Shown here: positions 18,951-30,709 of the stretch, in pieces
Position numbering within the stretch: position 1 is the first letter of the stretch
Layout of the letters: each line of letters starts with the position of its first letter
NCBI GenBank assembly: GCA_016702415.1
Contig: JADJEA010000024.1
Coordinates: 372,001-436,000, forward strand
DNA length: 64,000 bases
Source of the DNA: Nostocoides sp.
GTDB taxonomy: Bacteria; Actinomycetota; Actinomycetes; Actinomycetales; Dermatophilaceae
Direction of reading: 5' to 3'
Notes under the pieces: generated by a model
Databases searched by the model: none
The model's input: only the letters and a program-made list of their open reading frames with translations
What the model was told of the DNA's origin: nothing
Program-made: the position numbers and the translations under genes

Positions 18951-20180
18951 TTGACCAAGCGCTCCGTCGCCTCTGTCGGCGCCACGCTGCTCGCTGCCTC
19001 GCTCGTCATGACGGGCTGTGGCTCCCGCGGAGGCAGCTCATCCACTTCGTCGGGCGGTTCCGGGGGAGCCGCCTCGGGCAAGGTCGCCAAGATCGGCGTC
19101 ATCGCCCCGCTGACCGGTGACCTCTCCCCGCTCGGCCTGGGTATCCAGCACTCGGTCGAGTTGGCCGTGCAGGAAGCCAACGCCAACAACGTCATCCCCG
19201 GGTGGAAGCTCGAGGTCGCTCCGGCCGACGACCAGGCCACCCCCGACGTCGGCAAGAACGCCGCGACCAAGCTCGCCGGTGACGACGCCGTCGTCGGTGT
19301 CGTTGGCACCCTCAACTCCAGCGTCGCGCTCCAGGTGCAGCCGGTCCTGGCCTCGGCCAAGATCACCCAGGTCTCGCCGGCCAACACCAACCCGGACCTG
19401 ACCAAGGACCCCAAGTCGGGCAACCGCCTCTACCCGACCTACTTCCGCACCTGCACCACCGACGCGATCCAGGGGCCCTTCGCCGCTCAGTACCTCCTCG
19501 GTGCCGGGATGATGAAGGTCGCCACGGTCAACGACAAGAAGGCCTACGGTCAGGGTCTGGTCACCGCCTTCGAGACCGAGTTCAAGAAGGGCGGGGGCAC
19601 GATCGTCTCCCACCAGACGATCAACGCCGACGACACGACCAAGGACTACTCCTCGGTCATCGCCGCGATCAAGCCGTCGGGCCCGCAGGCCATCTACTAC
19701 GGCGGCGAGTACCCCCAGGCGGGTCCGCTGTCGCAGCAGATGAAGACGAACGGCCTGGCGGTCCCGCTCATGGGTGGCGACGGCATCTTCGACCCGAAGT
19801 TCATCGAACTCGCCGGCGACAAGTCCGATGGCGACCTCGCGACCTCGGTCGGCGCGCCCACGGACAGCTCGGACGCCGGCAAGGCGTTCCTCGCGGCATA
19901 CGACAAGGCGGGGTTCAAGGACCCGGCGGCGGCCTACGGCGGCTATGCGTATGACGCGGCGAACGCGATCATCCAGGCCCTCAAGGCCTCCCTCGCCAGC
20001 GCCACCGACGCCAAGAGCGCTCGCCAGGCGACGGTCGACGCGATGTCCAAGGTCTCCTTCGACGGCGTGACCGGCAAGGTCGCCTTCGACCAGTTCGGTG
20101 ACGCGACGAGCAAGGTCCTGACGGTCTACAAGGTCACCGGCGGCAAGTGGGCCGCCGAGAAGACCGGCGAGTTCAAGTAA
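18951..20180 (+). CDS. livJ: branched-chain amino acid ABC transporter substrate-binding lipoprotein
   Basis: Extracellular binding protein of a HAAT-family importer. The 409-residue protein has a lipoprotein signal with lipobox MTGC (Cys23), a Ser/Gly linker, and a type I periplasmic-binding fold starting VAKIGVIAPLTGDLSPLGLGI, with GVVGTLNSSVALQVQPVL, YFRTCTTDAIQGPFAAQYLL and DGIFDPKFIELAG typical of LivJ proteins. The start codon is TTG 18951, supported by a strong AGGAGGA at 18938-18944 with 6-nt spacing. The exact substrate cannot be told from sequence. The stem-loop after the gene probably keeps binding-protein levels above those of the membrane components. Confidence 0.92.
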   Translation: MTKRSVASVGATLLAASLVMTGCGSRGGSSSTSSGGSGGAASGKVAKIGVIAPLTGDLSPLGLGIQHSVELAVQEANANNVIPGWKLEVAPADDQATPDVGKNAATKLAGDDAVVGVVGTLNSSVALQVQPVLASAKITQVSPANTNPDLTKDPKSGNRLYPTYFRTCTTDAIQGPFAAQYLLGAGMMKVATVNDKKAYGQGLVTAFETEFKKGGGTIVSHQTINADDTTKDYSSVIAAIKPSGPQAIYYGGEYPQAGPLSQQMKTNGLAVPLMGGDGIFDPKFIELAGDKSDGDLATSVGAPTDSSDAGKAFLAAYDKAGFKDPAAAYGGYAYDAANAIIQALKASLASATDAKSARQATVDAMSKVSFDGVTGKVAFDQFGDATSKVLTVYKVTGGKWAAEKTGEFK

Positions 20181-20212
20181 GCCGCACGTCCGACACGCGA
20201 GTGAATTTCCCG

Positions 20213-20245
20213 TAGGGGGGTGGGCGCACTCCGCCCACCCCCCTA
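20213..20245 (+). promoter_or_regulatory. strong stem-loop between livJ and livH
   Basis: TAGGGGGGTGGGC (20213-20225) pairs perfectly with GCCCACCCCCCTA (20233-20245) over a 7-nt loop, 33 bp after the livJ stop and 32 bp before livH. Position suggests partial termination or protection of the livJ 3' end. Confidence 0.7.
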
Positions 20246-20276
20246 TGCTGTGCCACCACCCTTTTCCGGAGGCCCC

Positions 20277-21232
20277 ATGACCCAGTTCCTCAATCAGCTC
20301 GTCGTCGGGCTCACCGTCGGCAGCCTGTACGCGCTCATCGCCGTCGGTTACACCGTGGTCTACGGCATCGTCCAACTCATCAACTTCGCGCACGGCGAGA
20401 TCTTCATGATCGGTGCGTTCGGGGCGCTGGCATCTTGGACGGTCTTCTTCAAGGGCAGACGGCACTTTGGGTGCTGCCGATCATCATCCTCTGCGGTATG
20501 GCGGCCTCGGTCACCGTCGCCCTGCTGATGGAGCGATTGGCCTATCGGCCGCTGCGACATGCCCCCCGGCTCGCCCCGCTCATCACGGCGATCGGTGTGT
20601 CGGTGGCCCTGCAGGAATACACCCGCCTCGGATACAACGACCCGCTTCTCTTCGCGGCGGACTGGAACCCGCTCGGGTTGCCCGACGCCAAGAGTTCGGT
20701 CCCCTTCCCGGGGATTGAGGTCGTGACCGGCCAGCCGTTCGTCATCGGCGGGGTCCAGATCGGCCGGCCCAGCCTCTTCATCATCGGCATGCTGCTGATT
20801 TGCGGCGTGGGCCTGTGGCTCTTCATCAACAAGACCAAGCAGGGCCGGGCGATGCTCGCGGTGTCCCAGGACCCCGACACCGCTCGCCTCATGGGTGTCA
20901 ACGTCGACCGGACGATCGCCATCGCCTTCGCCATCGGCGCCCTCTTGGCCGCCATCGCCGGGGTCGCCCAAGGTCTGCAGACCCGCACGATCACCTTCAA
21001 CATGGGCTTCATGGCAGGCCTGAAGGCATTCACCGCCGCCGTCCTCGGCGGCATCGGCAATATCCAGGGCGCGATGGCCGGTGGGGTGGTCCTCGGGGTC
21101 ATCGAGGCCATGGCCACGCAGTATCTCGGCGGCGCCACCTGGGCCAACGTGTGGGCCTTCATCCTTCTGATCATCGTTCTCGTCTTCCGGCCTCAAGGCC
21201 TCCTCGGCGCCAAGGTGGTGGATCGCGCATGA
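20277..21232 (+). CDS. livH: branched-chain amino acid ABC permease LivH (apparent frameshift)
   Basis: First membrane subunit of the importer. The N-terminus MTQFLNQLVVGLTVGSLYALIAVGYTVVYGIVQLINFAHGEIFMIGA is a standard LivH start, with ATG 20277 after CCGGAGG. The frame then breaks after FFKG; the rest (QTALWVLPIIILCGMAASVTVALLMERLAYRPLR and the RAMLAVSQDPDTARLMGVNVDR cytoplasmic EAA-type loop) continues in another frame to 21232. A missing G in the GGG run at 20453-20455 would restore the reading KGQTALW. All later motifs are intact, so an error in the sequence is more likely than loss of the permease. The stop overlaps livM ATG. Confidence 0.88.
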
Positions 21233-22935
21233 CTGCCGAACCCGACTCGTCCACGAGCACGCCCGCCGCGTCACCCGCCGCGTCCGGTCTCGCCCGCGCC
21301 GGCGCACCCATCTTCCTCGGCGGCTCCGTGCTGCTGATCGCGTCTGCCTTCATGTCCTGGGCCTACGACCCCGCGGTCCTGAGTGACCTGACGGTCTATG
21401 GCAATCCCGCGCCGGTGCAATACCTCGCCGTCATCCTCGGCGTCCTGGGCCTGCTGATCGGGTTGGTCGGGCGCCAGGTCCGCTGGGTCAACTCCTCGGC
21501 CGCCGCGAAGGGCCTCGGGTATGGAGCGGTCGCCTTCGCTGTCATGGTCATCCTGAGCATCGCCCTCGAATCCCACGGGCTGATCAATATCGACCCGGGC
21601 GGATGGCTCGCCCTCGCCGGGGCCCTGCTCATGGCCGTGGGCGGGCACTTCATGCCCGTCCGCCCGCACACCGATCCGTTGCGGGAGCGCGCCAATACCT
21701 GGGTCGAAATCGTCGTCATCATCGTCTTGCTGGCCGCGGGGCTGTTCACCGCGGCATACGCCCTCAATCTCACCGACGGTGGCGAGTTGGTCTGCCTGCT
21801 GGCGGCCATCGGGGCGATCGCGGCAATGCTCGCCAAGGCCGGGTTCTTCGCCTGGCTCGGGGTGGCCGCGGCTCACAACCGGCAGGTGCTGATGCTCGGC
21901 GCGATCGTCGTGGCGTTCCTCTTCCCGTTCACCCAGCACGGGTCCGACGCCAATATGTCGATCGCCACCCAGGTGCTCATCTTCGCGACCACGGCCCTCG
22001 GGCTCAACATCGTCGTGGGTCTGGCCGGCCTGCTCGACCTGGGATATATCGCCTTCCTCGGTGCCGGTGCGTATGTCGCGGCCATGCTCTCCGGTGCGGC
22101 GAGTGCGACGATCGGATGGAATCCGCCCTTCCTGCTCGTCATGGTCATCGCCGCGTGCACCTCGGCCACGCTCGGCCTCATCATCGGCAGCCCCACCCTG
22201 CGCGTGTCCGGTGACTATCTCGCCATCGTGACCCTCGCGTTCGGGGAGATCTTCCGGATCACGATGAACAACCTCGACGGCAACAATGGGCCCAACCTGA
22301 CCCACGGTCCCAATGGGATCGCCGGTCTGCCGGAGCTCCAGGTGGGGTCGTTCAACTTCGGCGAGGCCCACCAGTTATTCGGGTTCACGATCACGAGGTA
22401 CGCGAACTACTACTTCCTGCTCCTCGTGCTCGCCGCCTTCGTCGTCACCGTGTTCACCCGGCTCAACAACAGCCGGATCGGCCGCGGGTGGGTCGCCATC
22501 CGGGAGGACGAGCGGGCGGCAGAGGCGATGGGCGTCAACGTCTTCGGGCTCAAGCTCTTCGCGTTCGCGGGCGGCGCCTTCCTCGCCGGGTTGGCGGGGA
22601 CGATCAAGGCCCATCAGGACCTCGCCGTCTCGCCGGACCAGTACGTCTTCCTCGAGTCCGCCTTCCTCGTCGCGGCCATCGTGCTCGGTGGCATGGGAAC
22701 CGTGGCCGGCGTCCTCGTCGGTGCGACGATCCTCAAGCTCCTCCCCGAGAAGCTGCGCTTCCTCGCCGACTATCGCTTGCTGATGTTCGGGCTCCTCCTC
22801 GTCGCGATGATGCGCTTCCGGCCGGAGGGCCTGGTGCCCAACAAGCGGCGCGCCCTGGAGTTCCATGAAGACGACCAAGAACTCGCCGAACGCATCGAAG
22901 ACATCCACATCGAGGAAGTCGAGGCCCGGGCATGA
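21229..22935 (+). CDS. livM: branched-chain amino acid ABC permease LivM with extra N-terminal membrane domain
   Basis: Second membrane subunit. The 568-residue protein is much longer than the usual 320-420. The LivM domain begins only near residue 219 (QVLMLGAIVVAFLFPF, then ALGLNIVVGLAGLLDLGYIAFLGAGAY and the cytoplasmic loop IREDERAAEAMGVNVFGLKLFAF). Residues 25-215 form an added region with about six hydrophobic helices (for example PIFLGGSVLLIASAFMSW, VEIVVIIVLLAAGLFTAAY). No internal start with a ribosome site was seen near residue 219, and ATG 21229 overlaps the livH stop by 4 bp, so the extension is translated. An acidic tail (EDDQELAERIEDIHIEEVEA) ends the protein. Confidence 0.92.
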   Translation: MTAEPDSSTSTPAASPAASGLARAGAPIFLGGSVLLIASAFMSWAYDPAVLSDLTVYGNPAPVQYLAVILGVLGLLIGLVGRQVRWVNSSAAAKGLGYGAVAFAVMVILSIALESHGLINIDPGGWLALAGALLMAVGGHFMPVRPHTDPLRERANTWVEIVVIIVLLAAGLFTAAYALNLTDGGELVCLLAAIGAIAAMLAKAGFFAWLGVAAAHNRQVLMLGAIVVAFLFPFTQHGSDANMSIATQVLIFATTALGLNIVVGLAGLLDLGYIAFLGAGAYVAAMLSGAASATIGWNPPFLLVMVIAACTSATLGLIIGSPTLRVSGDYLAIVTLAFGEIFRITMNNLDGNNGPNLTHGPNGIAGLPELQVGSFNFGEAHQLFGFTITRYANYYFLLLVLAAFVVTVFTRLNNSRIGRGWVAIREDERAAEAMGVNVFGLKLFAFAGGAFLAGLAGTIKAHQDLAVSPDQYVFLESAFLVAAIVLGGMGTVAGVLVGATILKLLPEKLRFLADYRLLMFGLLLVAMMRFRPEGLVPNKRRALEFHEDDQELAERIEDIHIEEVEARA

Positions 22936-23759
22936 CGGTCATCGAGACCCACGTCCAGGACGGGAAGCCCGCGATCGGCGGCCCCGTCCTCGAGGCCAGC
23001 GGCGTCATCATGCGCTTCGGCGGTCTGACGGCGGTCAACAACGTCGACATGATCGTCCGCGAGGGCGAGATCGTCGGGCTCATCGGCCCCAATGGCGCCG
23101 GCAAGACGACCTTCTTCAACTGCCTCACCGGGATGTACAAGCCCACCGAAGGCACCGTCAAGCTCGCCGGTCAGGTCATCCCGCCCAAACCGCGAGCCGT
23201 CGTCGTCGCCGGGATGTCCCGGACCTTCCAGAACATCCGCTTGTTCGGCAATATGACGGCGCTCGAGAACGTCATGGTCGGGAGGTACTGCCGCACCTCG
23301 TCCCTGGCGCTCACCTCGATCCTGCGCGGGCCGAAGTTCCGGCGCGAAGAGGAGGCGACCCGGGCGCGAGCCCAGGAACTCCTCGACTTCGTCGGTCTCG
23401 GCAAGTCCACCGAACTCCTCGCGCGCAATATGCCGTATGGCGACCAGCGTCGCCTCGAGATCGCCCGCGCCCTGGCGACCGACCCCAAGGTGATCCTCCT
23501 CGACGAGCCGACCGCGGGGATGAACCCCCGCGAGACCGAGCAAGCCAAGCAGTTGGTCTTCAAGATCCGCGACAGCGGCCTGGCCGTCGTCGTGATCGAG
23601 CACGACATGCGATTCATCTTCAGTCTCTGCGATCGCGTCCTGTGCCTTGTGCGCGGCGAGTTGCTCATCGAGGGCAGCCCGGCGGAGGTTCAATCCGATC
23701 CACGGGTCATCGAGGCCTATATCGGCGGCAGTGAACTCGGGGACGAGGAGGACGCGTGA
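22932..23759 (+). CDS. livG: branched-chain amino acid ABC transporter ATPase LivG
   Basis: One of the two ATPases of the importer. The 275-residue protein has Walker A GPNGAGKTT, Q-loop FQNIRLF, an ABC signature in the LivG form RNMPYGDQRRLEIARAL, and Walker B VILLDEPTAGMNP followed by the H-loop VIEHDM, plus the LivG-type long insertion between Walker A and signature. ATG 22932 overlaps the livM stop by 4 bp and its own stop overlaps livF, so subunits are translationally coupled. Confidence 0.95.
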   Translation: MTVIETHVQDGKPAIGGPVLEASGVIMRFGGLTAVNNVDMIVREGEIVGLIGPNGAGKTTFFNCLTGMYKPTEGTVKLAGQVIPPKPRAVVVAGMSRTFQNIRLFGNMTALENVMVGRYCRTSSLALTSILRGPKFRREEEATRARAQELLDFVGLGKSTELLARNMPYGDQRRLEIARALATDPKVILLDEPTAGMNPRETEQAKQLVFKIRDSGLAVVVIEHDMRFIFSLCDRVLCLVRGELLIEGSPAEVQSDPRVIEAYIGGSELGDEEDA

Positions 23760-24469
23760 GCGCGATGTTGGAGGTCACCGACCTCGAAGTCAGCTACGGC
23801 AAGATCAAGGCGGTCAAGGGGATCACCTTCACCGTCGGCGAGGGCGAGGTCGTCTCGCTCATCGGCACCAATGGGGCCGGCAAGACGACCACCCTGCGGA
23901 CGATCTCCGGCTTGCTGCGGCCGAGCGCCGGGAGCATCACCTTCGAGGGCAAGCGCATCGACCAGGTGCCCGCGCACCAGATCGTCCAGCTCGGACTGGC
24001 CCACTCCCCCGAGGGACGCCGGATCTTCCCGCGGATGACGGTGGAGGAGAACCTCCTCCTCGGTGCGTTCGCGCGCCGGGACGGCGACATCACCAAGGAT
24101 CTCCACGCGGCATACGATCTCTTCCCGATCCTCGGCGAGCGCTCGAGACAACCCGCCGGGACCTTCTCCGGCGGCGAGCAGCAGATGTTGGCGATGGGGC
24201 GGGCCATGATGAGCCGGCCCAAGCTGATGATGCTCGACGAGCCGTCCATGGGGCTCTCGCCGCTGATGATGAAGCGGATCATGTCGACCGTGAAAACCCT
24301 GCAGTCGCAGGGCACGACGATCCTCCTGGTCGAGCAGAACGCTCAGGCGGCGCTGCGACTGGCCAACAAGGGCTATGTCCTCGAGGTCGGCAAGATCGTC
24401 CTGTCGGGCACCGGCAAGGAACTGCTCAGCAGCGACGACGTCCGGAAGGCCTACCTGGGCGAGGAGTGA
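23756..24469 (+). CDS. livF: branched-chain amino acid ABC transporter ATPase LivF
   Basis: Second ATPase of the importer, 237 residues. It shows Walker A GTNGAGKTT, the LivF-type HSPEGRRIFPRMTVEENL segment, signature GTFSGGEQQMLAMGRAMM, Walker B LMMLDEPSMGLSP and switch histidine replaced by the LivF-typical LVEQNAQ (Glu-Gln instead of His at this place is normal for LivF). GTG 23756 overlaps the livG stop by 4 bp. Last gene of livJHMGF; a hairpin follows before the convergent hemolysin III gene. Confidence 0.95.
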   Translation: MSAMLEVTDLEVSYGKIKAVKGITFTVGEGEVVSLIGTNGAGKTTTLRTISGLLRPSAGSITFEGKRIDQVPAHQIVQLGLAHSPEGRRIFPRMTVEENLLLGAFARRDGDITKDLHAAYDLFPILGERSRQPAGTFSGGEQQMLAMGRAMMSRPKLMMLDEPSMGLSPLMMKRIMSTVKTLQSQGTTILLVEQNAQAALRLANKGYVLEVGKIVLSGTGKELLSSDDVRKAYLGEE

Positions 24470-24512
24470 GGCTGGGGTCGGCCCGCGGGTCGACCCGGCA
24501 TACCCCTCCCTC

Positions 24513-24544
24513 GACGTGCGGGTCTCGGTGACGGGACCCGCGTC
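24513..24544. terminator. stem-loop between convergent livF and hemolysin III genes
   Basis: GACGTGCGGGTC can pair with GACCCGCGTC with one bulged base, around a short loop, close to the 3' ends of both genes. It is a reasonable bidirectional terminator by position; no T tract. Confidence 0.45.
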
Positions 24545-25226
24545 AGCGCGCGGCGGACAGCACCGGCTGGGAGTAGACCGCCAGCGAGATCCCGATGTAG
24601 TGGACGACGAAGGCGGCCACCGTGAACGCGTGGAAGATCTCGTGGAAGCCGAACCAGCGGGGCAACGGGTCGGGGCGCTTGAGGCCGTAGACGATGCCGC
24701 CGATGGTGTAGAGCAATCCGCCGACGATGACCAAGGTGAGGACGGCCGCTCCGCCGGTGCGCAGGAACTCCGGGAGATAGAACACCGCCGCCCAGCCCAG
24801 GGCGATATAGGCCGGGGTGTAGAGCCATCGCGGCGCGCCGACCCAGAACACCCGGAAGGCGACCCCGAGCAGGGCGCCGCCCCAGACCACGCCGAGGAGG
24901 ACCTTCGCCTGGTGGGGCGGGAGCAGCAATACCGTCAACGGGGTGTAGCTGCCCGCGATGATGAGGAAGATGTTGGAGTGATCGAGTCGCTTGAGCAGGC
25001 GGTCGGCGCGCGGACCCCAGTGACCGCGGTGGTACAACGCGCTCACCCCGAAGAGCAGGGCGGCCGTCAGGGCGAAGATCGACGAGGCGATGGTCGCCGA
25101 GGTCGTCGGCGACAGGCAGACCAGCACGATCCCGGCGGCGACGACGAGGGGGAACGCACCCAGGTGGAGCCATCCCCGAAGCCGGGGCTTGACCTGCTCG
25201 ACGATGGCATGCGCCTTCTCGACCAC
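24543..25226 (-). CDS. hemolysin III / TrhA family membrane protein
   Basis: Seven-helix membrane protein of the PAQR/hemolysin III family, linked in other bacteria to membrane lipid and energy homeostasis; hemolysis itself is not implied. The 227-residue protein has the family metal-site motifs SALYHRGHW (helix 2 end), LDHSNIFLIIAGSYTP (helix 3) and FHEIFHAFTVAAFVVHY (helix 7), whose His and Asp residues form the predicted Zn site and are all intact. ATG 25226 lies 8 bp from a perfect palindrome at 25235-25260 that overlaps the expected promoter, suggesting repressor control. The gene diverges from uvrA. Confidence 0.9.
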   Translation of the reverse strand: MVEKAHAIVEQVKPRLRGWLHLGAFPLVVAAGIVLVCLSPTTSATIASSIFALTAALLFGVSALYHRGHWGPRADRLLKRLDHSNIFLIIAGSYTPLTVLLLPPHQAKVLLGVVWGGALLGVAFRVFWVGAPRWLYTPAYIALGWAAVFYLPEFLRTGGAAVLTLVIVGGLLYTIGGIVYGLKRPDPLPRWFGFHEIFHAFTVAAFVVHYIGISLAVYSQPVLSAAR

Positions 25227-25234
25227 GGCCCAAG

Positions 25235-25260
25235 GGTAACCTACGCACCCGTAGGTTACC
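25235..25260. promoter_or_regulatory. 11-bp perfect inverted repeat, candidate operator
   Basis: GGTAACCTACG and CGTAGGTTACC are exact reverse complements separated by CACC. The 26-bp element sits 8 bp upstream of the hemolysin III start and 55 bp upstream of uvrA. Size and symmetry are typical of TetR-family operators; the regulator is not in the window. Confidence 0.7.
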
Positions 25261-25315
25261 GGGGCGTCGAGAAGGCGAGGCGACGAACGGAGGGCTGTCG
25301 GGGGTGCGGCATACG

Positions 25316-28389
<3,074 letters not shown>

Positions 28390-28393
<4 letters not shown>

Positions 28394-29104
28394 CGATGAC
28401 CACAGGTGAGCACGGACCGACGGCGAGTGAGGTGCGGGAGGCGACCGGTCGGCATACCGACTGGTTGGTGGCCACGGCGTCGGCCCTGAGCGACGGCGGC
28501 GGCCCGAGCTTGTGCGCCGGCTGGACCCGGGGGCACATCCTGACCCATATCGCCCGCAATGCCGACGGCATGTGCGCGATGGCGCGGGCCGCGCTCGACG
28601 GGACCGGCGAGACCATGTACGCCTCCCAGGAGCGCCGCGACGCCGACATCGATGGTGGTTCCGGGCGCGCTATGGCGGCTCTCGTCGCGGATGTCCGCGA
28701 GACCGGGGCCCGGGTGGCCGATGCCCTCGCCCGGCTCGACGGGATCGGCGCGGATGTCCGGGTGGACCGCCTCCCCGGGGGTCCGCAGTTCCGGGCCGTC
28801 GACCTGCCGCGGATGCGGCTGCGCGAGGTCGTCTATCACCACGTCGACCTGGACGCGGGGTTCGGGTTCGAGGACGTGGAGCCCGGAATTGGTGGCCACC
28901 TTCCTGCAGCTCGAGGCCGGGCGCGCCGGACTGCCCGCCATGACCCTGGCCCCCGACGGCGGCGGGCCGATCGACGTCGGTGGGGGCGGCCGGCGAATCA
29001 CCGGAACCGCACCCGCCCTCGTGCGTTGGCTCGCGCGCCGTGCTCCGGACGGGGTCAGCGCTGCCGATGGCGCGGACCTTCCCCCCATCCCGAGAGGATT
29101 GTGA
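28390..29104 (+). CDS. maleylpyruvate isomerase-type mycothiol-binding protein (apparent frameshift)
   Basis: DinB/MDMPI-fold protein; relatives use mycothiol as cofactor in isomerisation or detoxification. The N-terminal helical domain reads ATGRHTDWLVATASALSDGG, then LCAGWTRGHILTHIARNADG with the metal-binding histidine pair typical of the fold, and LREVVYHHVDLDAGFGF with the third site. The frame breaks after GFEDVEPG; the C-terminal part ELVATFLQLEAGRAGLPAMTLAPDG continues in the next frame to 29104. One extra G at 28885-28886 accounts for it. The ATG overlaps the uvrA stop. The reaction catalysed is unknown. Confidence 0.8.
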
Positions 29105-29108
29105 CCGT

Positions 29109-29780
29109 ATGCCGCACGACACCTACACCGGAGCGGTCACCCCGGGCGGACCGAGCGATGTCCGCCGACTCACGGGGGCGACCATCCGCAAGATGGCCGT
29201 CTCCCCGATGCACAACAACGTCTACCTCCTCACGTGCGAGCAGACCGGGGCGCAACTGCTGATCGATGCCGCCGACGACGCCCAACGGTGTCTGGCGCTC
29301 GTCCGGGAGGGCACCGGCCGCCTCGACCACCTCGTGACGACTCACCAGCACTGGGACCACGTGCGGGCCCTGGCCGAGGTGGCGGAGGCGACGGGCGCGC
29401 GGACGTATGCCGGGGCGGAGGACGCCGACGCCCTGCCCGTCCCACCCGACGTCGAGTTGCACGACGCAGACAGCATCACCGTCGGCGACCTGCGCCTCGA
29501 CGTCATCCACTTGCGCGGTCACACCCCCGGTGGCGTCGCCCTGGCGTATGCCGACCCCTCCGGCCACACCCACCTCTTCACCGGCGACTCGCTCTTCCCC
29601 GGCGGGGTCGGCAACACGAAGCTGCCCGGGCAGAGCTTCGCGAGCCTGTATGCCGATGTCGTCACCCGCGTGTTCGACCGATTCGGCGACGACACGTGGT
29701 TCTATCCCGGCCACGGCGACGACTCCACCCTCGGTGCCGAACGGCCGCACCTGGAGGAGTGGCGTCTGCGCGGCTGGTGA
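29109..29780 (+). CDS. MBL-fold metallo-hydrolase (glyoxalase II-like)
   Basis: Metallo-beta-lactamase-fold hydrolase of 223 residues. The metal motif is THQHWDH (H-x-H-x-D-H) after LDHLVT, with further ligands in RGHTPGG, the bridging Asp in LFTGDSLF and the last histidine in YPGHGDDS. The start is ATG 29109, which itself lies in one GTATGCCG octamer. It directly follows the mycothiol-type DinB gene, so a thiol-ester or mycothiol-conjugate substrate is a reasonable inference, not shown by sequence. Confidence 0.88.
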   Translation: MPHDTYTGAVTPGGPSDVRRLTGATIRKMAVSPMHNNVYLLTCEQTGAQLLIDAADDAQRCLALVREGTGRLDHLVTTHQHWDHVRALAEVAEATGARTYAGAEDADALPVPPDVELHDADSITVGDLRLDVIHLRGHTPGGVALAYADPSGHTHLFTGDSLFPGGVGNTKLPGQSFASLYADVVTRVFDRFGDDTWFYPGHGDDSTLGAERPHLEEWRLRGW

Positions 29781-29817
29781 TCGCGCGGAGGGCGGGTCGG
29801 CATACCATTCCGCGGTG

Positions 29818-30688
29818 ATGTCCACCGCCGATCGGGTGCCCGCACCTGTCCTCGTCATGGCGGGGATCATCTCGGTGCAGTTCGGGGCGCGATCGCCCAG
29901 ACCCTCGTGCCGGCCATCGGGGCGGGGGCGCGGTAGTCATGCGGCTGCTCTTCGCGACTGCGGTGCTCCTTGTGGTGCTCCGGCCGCGCTGGCGGGGGTA
30001 TTCGCGGGCGGCCTGGCGGACGGTCATCGCGTTCGGTGTCGCGTTGGGATTGATGAACTTCACGTTCTACGGCTCGCTCGCGCACCTGCCGATCGGAGTG
30101 GCCGTCACCATCGAGTTCATCGGGCCGCTCGTCCTGGCCGCGTCGCTCTCCCGGCGGGTGCTCGATCTCGTCGCCGTCGTCGCCGCTGCCGCCGGGGTGG
30201 TGCTCATCTCGCGGGCGCTGAGCACGCCGCTGGCCGATCTGGAGGTGACCGGGATCGGGCTCGCGCTGGCCGCCGGGGGGTGTTGGGCGGCATACATCAT
30301 CCTGTCCGGGCGGACCGGGGCGTCCTTCCCCAAACTCGACGGTCTCGCGTTCGCGATGGTCACCGCGACCGCGGTGACGCTCCCCTTCGGGTTGGGCAGC
30401 ATTGCCCAGTGGACCCCGCACCTGGTCGTCAAGGGCATCGGGATCGCGATCCTGTCGTCACTGCTGCCGTACTCGCTGGAGTTGCTCGCATTGCGGCGAA
30501 TGTCGGCGAAGGTGTTCGGCATCATGCTCAGCCTCGAACCCGCCTGCGCGGCGCTGGCCGGCCTGCTGGTCCTCGGCCAGCGCCTGTCGGCCCTTCAACT
30601 CGTCGGGATGGTTCTCGTCGTCGGTGCGAGCGTGCTGGTCATGAGTGCCGGCACCGCGAAAGACCCCGCCGAGACCGCGTCGACCTGA
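29818..30688 (+). CDS. EamA/DMT-superfamily exporter, RhtA-like (apparent frameshifts)
   Basis: Ten-helix drug/metabolite transporter resembling the threonine/homoserine exporter RhtA. The start region MSTADRVPAPVLVMAGIISVQFGA lies in one frame from ATG 29818 (GTG 29815 is adjacent). The main body MRLLFATAVLLVVLRPRWRG to 30688 is in another. A short piece between, AIAQTLVPAIGAG, sits in the third frame, so two single-base losses, near 29884-29890 and 29924-29930 in G/C runs, restore a continuous N-terminal helix. The second EamA repeat (WAAYIILSGRTGASFP, LPYSLELLALRRMSAKVFGIMLSLEPACAALAG) is complete. The substrate is unknown. Confidence 0.82.
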
Positions 30689-30709
30689 GGCGGCGACGAT
30701 CGTGTTCCG

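Noticed and set aside
24543..25226. Reading hemolysin III as a toxin
   Set aside because: The family is a seven-helix membrane protein with predicted metal site; haemolysis was reported only for an overexpressed homologue.
25227..25315. LexA/SOS box upstream of uvrA
   Set aside because: The actinobacterial pattern TCGAAC-N4-GTTCGA is absent; the only palindrome has a different sequence and is nearer the hemolysin III gene.
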